Program-made: the position numbers and the translations under genes
From: Deltaproteobacteria bacterium
Lineage (GTDB): Bacteria; UBA10199; SPLOWO2-01-44-7
Direction: 5' to 3'
NCBI GenBank assembly: GCA_016203765.1
Contig: JACQMB010000148.1
Location: 1 to 47,562, forward strand
DNA length: 47,562 bases
Notes under the pieces: model-generated
The model's database searches: none
What the model saw: only the letters and a program-made list of their open reading frames with translations
What the model was told of the DNA's origin: nothing
Part shown: piece after piece, positions 43,385-47,562 of the stretch
Layout: each line of letters opens with the position of its first letter
How positions within the stretch are numbered: position 1 is the stretch's first letter

Positions 43385-43867
43385 ATGAAAACGAAACTAT
43401 GGTTAGCCGCCTGGCTGGCGGGGATTTCCGTATCTATCGCGGCGGCGGCCGGTTCCGGAAAAAAAGACTCTCCCGTGGGGTATTGGAAGACTATCAGCGA
43501 CAAGACCGACAAACCGCGCAGTGTGGTTCAGGTCTACGAGTCGGGCGGGGTTGTTTACGGAAAGATCGTCAAGAGCCTGGTGCCGGGGGAGGGGCCGGGG
43601 GATCTCTGCGAGAAGTGTGAGGGTGAATTTCACAACCAGCCGGTCATTGGAATGCGGTTCATGTGGGGGCTTCAGGAAGACGAGGACGGCGTCTGGAAGG
43701 AGGGGAGGATTCTCGATCCCGACAGCGGCAAAACCTACAAATGCAAGATTACCCTCCTGCCGGAGGGCGATCAACTGAAGGTTCGCGGGTATATCGGCTT
43801 TTCCCTGTTAGGCAGGAATCAGGTCTGGCACCGCGTCCGCAGTCCAGCCGCGGCCGGTTCGAATTAA
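43385..43867 (+). CDS. DUF2147 secreted protein
   Basis: The ATG at 43385 follows AAGGAGGG and gives a 160-residue product with a signal peptide (KLWLAAWLAGISVSIAAAAG). The DUF2147 landmarks are SPVGYWKTISDKT, VVQVYESGGVVYGKIV and GRILDPDSGKTYKCK, ending with GYIGFSLLGRNQVWHR. The family is a small periplasmic or extracytoplasmic beta-barrel of lipocalin-like type, and its function is unknown. The upstream in-frame reading to 43292 would overlap the CAP gene start and lacks a ribosome binding site. Confidence 0.92.
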   Translation: MKTKLWLAAWLAGISVSIAAAAGSGKKDSPVGYWKTISDKTDKPRSVVQVYESGGVVYGKIVKSLVPGEGPGDLCEKCEGEFHNQPVIGMRFMWGLQEDEDGVWKEGRILDPDSGKTYKCKITLLPEGDQLKVRGYIGFSLLGRNQVWHRVRSPAAAGSN

Positions 43868-43971
43868 ACCAGAAGTAGTGGCTGTATTCTGGTTGCTACT
43901 TTTCGGCTTATCTACCGGCATCCAATAACGGCGGAAGAAATCACCGGGGAGCACTCCGACGATTTTTGAAA

Positions 43972-44731
43972 TTAAAAAGCAGTGATCAGTGTTGCAAACC
44001 CCACAAAATCCCATTGTTGGTAGCCGGCCACCGGTTCCTTGTTGAAAAAGGCGGTGAAGCCGAAGGCGAGTTTCAGGAGATCATTCAGCAAGATGACAAA
44101 AGCGCTATCTGTTTCAAAAGAGTAGCCCCTGAGACGTTCTAGATTGGTTTCATAGACAACCGTTTGATCAGAAGATAATGTTTGAGTGAACGGTTCACTC
44201 CATGTGAGGCTTGAAAAAAAACCGTTGGAGTTTGAAGCGCCGCCGGGCGTTTCTTCCGCGTGGCTTCGGGAATAACCGGCCTCCATTCTTGCCGACCGCT
44301 TTTGTTTTTCAAAAAGATGAAGCGCCATCCCTCCTTGCGCGCTGGCTGAAAGATTTTGTCCAAAAAGAGGCTGGTTGGAAATGCCGCCGCCGACAAAACT
44401 CGAAAAAAACGGCAACCAAAAATAACGGAGACGGTAAGCGCCGCCGATTTGGCGGGCATATTTTCCATTGGGGGTGGTATCGGTCGTGAGAAGGGAGGAA
44501 AAGGAAAGAGTCTGGCGAAATTTTTTGAGTGGATGTCTTAAAGAAGCGTCAAACCCGAAGGCGGCCCCATCGGCATTTCCCGAAATAACGCCCATTCCCG
44601 TTCCGAGCGTCGCAGTGATTTTAGGAATTGCCTTGATCTCCGGTTCTTTGATCGGTTTTGTCGGCGCTCTGCCGATTGCCGACTCCGCTATGAGAAAAGA
44701 AAAGGAAGAGGGTTACGCCGATTTTCCTCAT
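43972..44731 (-). pseudogene. Outer-membrane beta-barrel gene with a frameshift in its leader
   Basis: From 44595 to 43972 an open frame encodes 207 residues of amphipathic strands (AFGFDASLRHPLK, YRLRYFWLPFF, final GFATLITAF), the look of a small DUF481-like barrel. Before 44595 the same frame continues upstream as AESAIGRAPTKPIKEPEI, a plausible mature N-terminus, but has no start. ATG 44731, one base after the preceding gene's stop, begins MRKIGVTLFLFF, a good signal peptide, in the -1/+1 frame. The two meet in the purine run near 44692-44711. One base too many in this tract would explain it, through mutation, sequencing error or phase variation. Confidence 0.6.
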
Positions 44732-44732
44732 A

Positions 44733-45614
44733 CTAAGGAAGCGGGGCTATGCAAGTGTCGGAGGTGAGTCCGTCGACCGGATCGCAGGCTTCGTCTTCGC
44801 TTTCGCTGACATCGGAAACCTCGGCCTCAATGCCGACATCCCCCTCGCCTCCGGTCGTTTCTCCGGTTGTATCGATATCGGCGCTGACATCGGCAGGGGG
44901 TGGAACAGCCGTTGCGACCGGTTCGGTTGTTATATCGGCGTTTTCAACCAGTTCTTCCCCCGTGATGTCGGTGGCGCTTCCCACCTCTGCTTCAACCGTT
45001 GTCTCTTCGACCGCGACATCGGCATCTAGAATTTCTCTCTCTTCCAGTTCGCCGCTGGTATCGACAGTCACGTCGGTTTCAACTGTTCCTGATTTCAGAT
45101 TCACATCGGCCTCGGCATCGAGAATGGGGCTCTCTGGCTCCTCGACTACGGTTTCTTCAAGCGGGGTTTCTCCCCCGGTGCTTTCCTCCGGCACGGTTTC
45201 TTCGGCCACTGTTTCCTCTTTTTCAGCTGTCATCGGCTCTTTTTCTTCCCTTATTTCTTCCCTCACTTCTTCCCGGACAACCTCCGGAGTTCTTTTTACA
45301 TCCTCTTCAATCGATGTGACCCCTTCCCCCTCCAGATCCAATTTGAAAATTGTTTTATTTTCAGCCTCGCCGATGGTGTCCGGCGTGACCCGATTTTCTT
45401 CGTCTTTCCGGGGCAGCGGCGGGGAGACGGTTTTTTTGTGCGCCTCGCTTTGGCTGCCCGGTTTTGAAACGAGGCTCCCTTTTTTAATCTCGGCGCCTCT
45501 GATTTCGCGGTCTACCTCGATATCTCTCTTCTCCCCGGCGAAAACCGCAGCAGGGGAGTGGAGTAAAACCAGAAAAATCGCGCCTGCAATCCATTTTTTT
45601 ATTTGTTCTTGCAT
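44733..45614 (-). CDS. Acidic, low-complexity secreted protein
   Basis: ATG 45614 is chosen behind AAGGAGAAGGAAAGGA; 42 residues of a longer reading lack such a signal. The 293-residue product has a signal peptide (WIAGAIFLVLLHSPAAVFA) and a short basic part. A very acidic region (about residues 95-290) then follows, rich in Glu, Val, Thr and Asp. It carries recurrent blocks such as ILDAEADV/ILDADVAV and EETVVEE/EETTVEA. It ends with two Cys in DEACDPVDGLTSDTC. It looks like an extended or Ca2+-binding surface protein. It lies 22 bp after a TPR-barrel gene and one base before a barrel gene. Confidence 0.65.
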   Translation of the reverse strand: MQEQIKKWIAGAIFLVLLHSPAAVFAGEKRDIEVDREIRGAEIKKGSLVSKPGSQSEAHKKTVSPPLPRKDEENRVTPDTIGEAENKTIFKLDLEGEGVTSIEEDVKRTPEVVREEVREEIREEKEPMTAEKEETVAEETVPEESTGGETPLEETVVEEPESPILDAEADVNLKSGTVETDVTVDTSGELEEREILDADVAVEETTVEAEVGSATDITGEELVENADITTEPVATAVPPPADVSADIDTTGETTGGEGDVGIEAEVSDVSESEDEACDPVDGLTSDTCIAPLP

Positions 45615-45636
45615 TCCTTTCCTTCTCCTTCGCCTC

Positions 45637-46986
45637 CTAAAGCGAAAAAATAACCTTCCCTCCCGCGATGTGGCGGGTGCGATCAAAAAAATCGTTGTCG
45701 TTTTCTGAACCGATAAACCGGTAAAAAAGGCGGGAGGCAAAATTCGGCTTCCAATGCCGCGTCACTCCCGCGTAAAGATCCCAGACATGATCTTCCCTTG
45801 TTCGGGTATCCAATGCGGAGAGGGATTGAAAATTGGGATAGCTCCCCCAGCTGAATCCGCCCGACAGATCCAGATCGGTCTTTTTGACGAAGACGAGCGG
45901 CATATGCGCTCCGGCGCGCGTCAGCGCTCCCCATCGGTCGAAATTGTCTCCACGCGTTCTGTCGAAATTGCCTTCCCCTTTGATGAAGAAAAAGGTCTTG
46001 AAGTTCGATTTGTAAAAATATTGGGTGAGTCCCATGCCGCCGCGGATGCCGTCGCGGGAGGAGATGGCGGGATTGGCGCCGTCCGACGCATATTCCAAAA
46101 TGCCGAAGCGCCCGTAGAAATGCGTTTGCGTTTTGGGGAAAAAGGAGGTGTCGGCGCTGGCGTAAAACCGGTTGACGATCGAGAAAAGATTCGTTTTCAG
46201 CAAATTGGCGCGAAAATCGTATCGTCCCCCCAAAAGAACCGAGCGCTTGCCGGCGAAAACGCGCCGTTTGGAATCAAAGGCGATTCCTTGAGAGGTGAAA
46301 TCGGCGTCTCTGGCCCCTTCGGTGTGAAGGTAGGCTTCGCCGATATATAAAATATCGGCGCGAAAATTTCTCTTTAACCATAAAGGATATCCGGCATTGA
46401 GTTCCACCATGAAACGAGCGGCATCGGCCTTGTTTCTTGACGATAAATTGCCGTTGTTGGGGACCAGCAAAGGATTGCTGTCATAGGCAACCCCTCCTTT
46501 TCCGATAACATACGCTTTCTTTTTTACGGGCTTACCGGCCGTGCGGATATTTTCGCGCAAGCGGTTTAATTGGGCCTCCGCCCAATGACGGTATTCTGCG
46601 GAAGAGGCCTTCCGGGAAACGAAGCGAAGTTCTCTCCGGGCCTTTTCATATTCCTCCAGCTTGATGTAGGCCAGGCCCAGAAAGAGCCGCGCGGGGATAT
46701 CGCCCGGATAGGCCGCGAGGATTTGCCGGTAAAGTTGAATCGCTCTTGTCACTTGGTGCAATTTTTCCAAAGTCAGGGCGCGGTAGCGCAAGAGAAGCGG
46801 ATCGTTCGGGTATTTTTTCAAAAGGGCGTCGCATTCCTTCAGTGCCTTCTCATATTTTTTGTTTCGAAATGTTTTGACAAAGGAACTGACAAGAAATTCT
46901 TTGGTGGAAATCTCCCTTGCAAAAGAGGCGGCGCCGATGAAAAAAACCGTCGCAAAAAGCAAAACCACCCAAAATGATTTTCGCAA
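45637..46986 (-). CDS. TPR / outer-membrane beta-barrel protein, third copy
   Basis: The 449-residue product has a signal peptide (WVVLLFATVFFIGAASFA). Tetratricopeptide repeats at residues 30-145 (KYEKALKECDALLKKYPNDP, HQVTRAIQLYRQILAAYPGD, EYEKARRELRFVS) are followed by a barrel of roughly 280 residues ending GGKVIFSL with terminal Leu after aromatic strands. Design and size match the proteins at 688 and 39889. It heads a cluster with the acidic secreted protein and the frameshifted barrel gene. Slam-type export of the neighbour is an attractive hypothesis, without direct evidence. Confidence 0.72.
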   Translation of the reverse strand: MRKSFWVVLLFATVFFIGAASFAREISTKEFLVSSFVKTFRNKKYEKALKECDALLKKYPNDPLLLRYRALTLEKLHQVTRAIQLYRQILAAYPGDIPARLFLGLAYIKLEEYEKARRELRFVSRKASSAEYRHWAEAQLNRLRENIRTAGKPVKKKAYVIGKGGVAYDSNPLLVPNNGNLSSRNKADAARFMVELNAGYPLWLKRNFRADILYIGEAYLHTEGARDADFTSQGIAFDSKRRVFAGKRSVLLGGRYDFRANLLKTNLFSIVNRFYASADTSFFPKTQTHFYGRFGILEYASDGANPAISSRDGIRGGMGLTQYFYKSNFKTFFFIKGEGNFDRTRGDNFDRWGALTRAGAHMPLVFVKKTDLDLSGGFSWGSYPNFQSLSALDTRTREDHVWDLYAGVTRHWKPNFASRLFYRFIGSENDNDFFDRTRHIAGGKVIFSL

Positions 46987-47096
46987 ATTTCGACTCCTTT
47001 TGGAGGCGGGAAATAAAAGAAAACGGAAAGGGTGTCAAATCCATTTATAATTTTATGCGACACGCTTCCCGCCTCAGGGCCGAAAAATCTTTCGAA
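46987..47096. other. Intergenic sequence before the transposase remnant
   Basis: The 110 bp upstream of the third TPR-barrel gene hold a purine-rich stretch (TCCTTTTGGAGG on the plus strand) and an AT-rich segment, TTTATAATTTTATG, near 47044-47056. The latter could contain the minus-strand promoter of the 45637 gene. I see no gene in it. Confidence 0.4.
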
Positions 47097-47291
47097 TCAT
47101 GGCTGCCCGGGCAGAAAGCCTGATTCATCGAGAAACAGGAGGCGGGCACCAAGTCTTCGGGCTTTTTTTGAACCGAGGCCACTCGGCCCTTTTCCAGCGC
47201 TCGATCGCCTCCCCATCCCGCTCCCGGACCCGCGTCGCCAGAGGTGATTGGGATGATAGGAAACACTGAACCGCTTCCGGATCACCTCGTG
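47097..47291 (-). mobile_element. Decayed IS630-type transposase fragment
   Basis: Three pieces of one IS630-like winged-helix/DDE transposase are legible on the minus strand. HEVIRKRFSVSYHPNHLWR comes first, starting at 47291. RVRERDGEAIERWKRAEWPR follows in another frame. Then comes KKARRLGARLLFLDESGF, with the catalytic Asp of the DE-SGF box. The second frame change is in a run of seven A near 47165. About a third of the protein is present, with the first Asp region and the C-terminal Glu missing. No terminal repeats are visible. It is non-functional debris of an element next to tRNA-Ser. Confidence 0.7.
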
Positions 47292-47350
47292 GTCTTATGG
47301 AACCCGCATATCACAAAACACCCAACATTGTTCGCCTCTTTTTTGTTGTT

Positions 47351-47478
47351 TGGCGGAGAGGGAGGGATTTTCCCTCGGGCTTTTGCCCTCGGGACTTCCT
47401 CGCGCACCCACCTCGCTCGTACTCGGTGGGTTCCCGCGCTCGGTCGGAACAAGGAACCCAATCCAAAACTTCCTCTCC
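47351..47478 (-). repeat. tRNA-like duplication downstream of tRNA-Ser
   Basis: On the minus strand a 128-nt segment begins GGAGAGG and ends CCTCTCC-G-CCA, so its ends pair like a 7-bp acceptor stem with discriminator and encoded CCA. A T-arm-like hairpin (GAGGG-AAAAT-CCCTC) precedes the 3' strand. The 17 bases at 47354-47370 repeat exactly at 47501-47517, the 3' end of tRNA-Ser. The centre has hairpins (CCCACC/GGTGGG) but no tRNA anticodon or D arm. It may be an old integration scar or a structured RNA. Confidence 0.6.
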
Positions 47479-47508
47479 GGCTGACCCCTGCGGGGCCATC
47501 CGGAGAGG
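47472..47508 (-). repeat. Hairpin joining the tRNA-Ser 3' acceptor strand to its copy
   Basis: The acceptor 3' strand of tRNA-Ser with two more bases (CCTCTCCGG, 47508-47500) is inverted at 47480-47472 (CCGGAGAGG), with an inner CCCC-GCA-GGGG. In the transcript this stem would compete with normal acceptor pairing until processing, or act as part of a terminator. No T-run of four or more directly follows except TTTT at about 47466. Confidence 0.6.
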
Positions 47509-47562
47509 GAGGGATTTGAACCCTCGATACACCTTTTGGGCGTATACTGGTTTAGCAAACCA
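47501..47562 (-). tRNA. tRNA-Ser (anticodon GCT), 3' part
   Basis: Reading the minus strand from the window end gives part of the anticodon stem (TGGT), the loop TTGCTAA with anticodon GCT at 47556-47554, and the stem ACCAG. A long variable arm follows (ATACGCC/GGTGTAT), as expected for serine, then the T arm GAGGG-TTCAAAT-CCCTC, the acceptor strand CCTCTCC and discriminator G at 47501. CCA is not encoded here (GAT follows). The D arm and 5' acceptor strand lie beyond the window. It decodes AGC and AGT serine codons. Confidence 0.9.

Noticed and set aside
43868..43930. Hairpins after the DUF2147 gene (CCAGAA/TTCTGG and AAGTAG/CTACTT)
   Set aside because: Stems are only 6 bp, mutually exclusive and followed by just four T; too weak to call a terminator.
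44749..45708. Plus-strand 319-residue Ser/Thr/Val-rich open frame
   Set aside because: It is the exact antisense of the acidic secreted protein. Glu and Val codons read backwards as Ser, Leu and Tyr-free codons, which keeps the opposite frame open. There is no ribosome binding site or signal peptide.
47045..47266. Minus-strand frames of 62-73 residues near the right edge as genes
   Set aside because: They are pieces of the frameshifted transposase remnant and not intact genes.

Overview
The window reads as a chromosomal segment of a Gram-negative bacterium with a moderately high G+C content. The signs of an outer membrane are several TPR/beta-barrel proteins, a TolC-family channel and an RND pump. 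The gene set points to a deltaproteobacterium-like or related uncultured lineage, but nothing here fixes the taxon: a mitochondrial-type aconitase, class II fumarase, acetyl-CoA synthetase, MqnC of the futalosine menaquinone route, an HpnA-like hopanoid epimerase, a CysO/Mec-type cysteine route and a CHASE2 cyclase. That assignment is inference. Genes are densely packed, with many 1-30 bp overlaps. There is no prophage, no CRISPR array and no intact insertion sequence.

Layout. At 1-3984 lie the start of an ABC ATPase (minus), a DUF4870 membrane protein, and a four-gene run: a TPR/outer-membrane-barrel protein, two secreted proteins whose mature ends look like CPxGxVC, and a coiled-coil secreted protein. 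Aconitase follows (4022-6292). From 6289 to 21765 almost everything is on the minus strand. In transcription order this is acs, fumC, two CBS-domain proteins, an IspH-like protein, then Mec (JAMM), CysO and a rhodanese-ThiF activating enzyme. Next come a probable insertion (DUF4143 ATPase on the minus strand, 91-aa protein on the plus strand), CysM, an epimerase, a small membrane protein, an aldehyde dehydrogenase, two unknowns and hemN. CysM, CysO, Mec and the activating enzyme together make a recognisable protein-bound-sulfide cysteine pathway.

At 21903-28166 is a plus-strand copper/silver-type efflux operon: a small Cys-rich protein, CusC, CusB, CusA and a DUF2231 protein. At 28223-30731 are a class III aminotransferase (HpnO-like) and an L-2-hydroxyglutarate oxidase-type flavoprotein. 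Facing them on the minus strand are a 47-aa secreted peptide and a saccharopine-dehydrogenase pair. The first gene of that pair (LYS1-like) is interrupted by one in-frame TAG. HpnA, a DnaJ-PilZ fusion and a PfkB kinase follow.

The 36.4-47 kb part is rich in envelope genes. It holds a Cys-rich secreted protein, a small membrane protein, a CHASE2 adenylate cyclase with FecR and TPR-barrel partners, SufT-like and MqnC proteins, a CAP-domain protein, DUF2147, a barrel gene with a frameshift in its leader, an acidic secreted protein and a third TPR-barrel. The right edge (46987-47562) carries a decayed IS630-type transposase, a 128-nt tRNA-like duplication and the 3' part of tRNA-Ser(GCT).

Most worth a second look: the amber-interrupted lysine enzyme; the CysO tail beyond Gly-Gly encoded by perfect palindromes; a two-part promoter-like sequence shared by two unrelated small genes; tandem operator-like sites before the DUF4143 ATPase; the three TPR-barrel/secreted-protein loci; and the tRNA-Ser flank.
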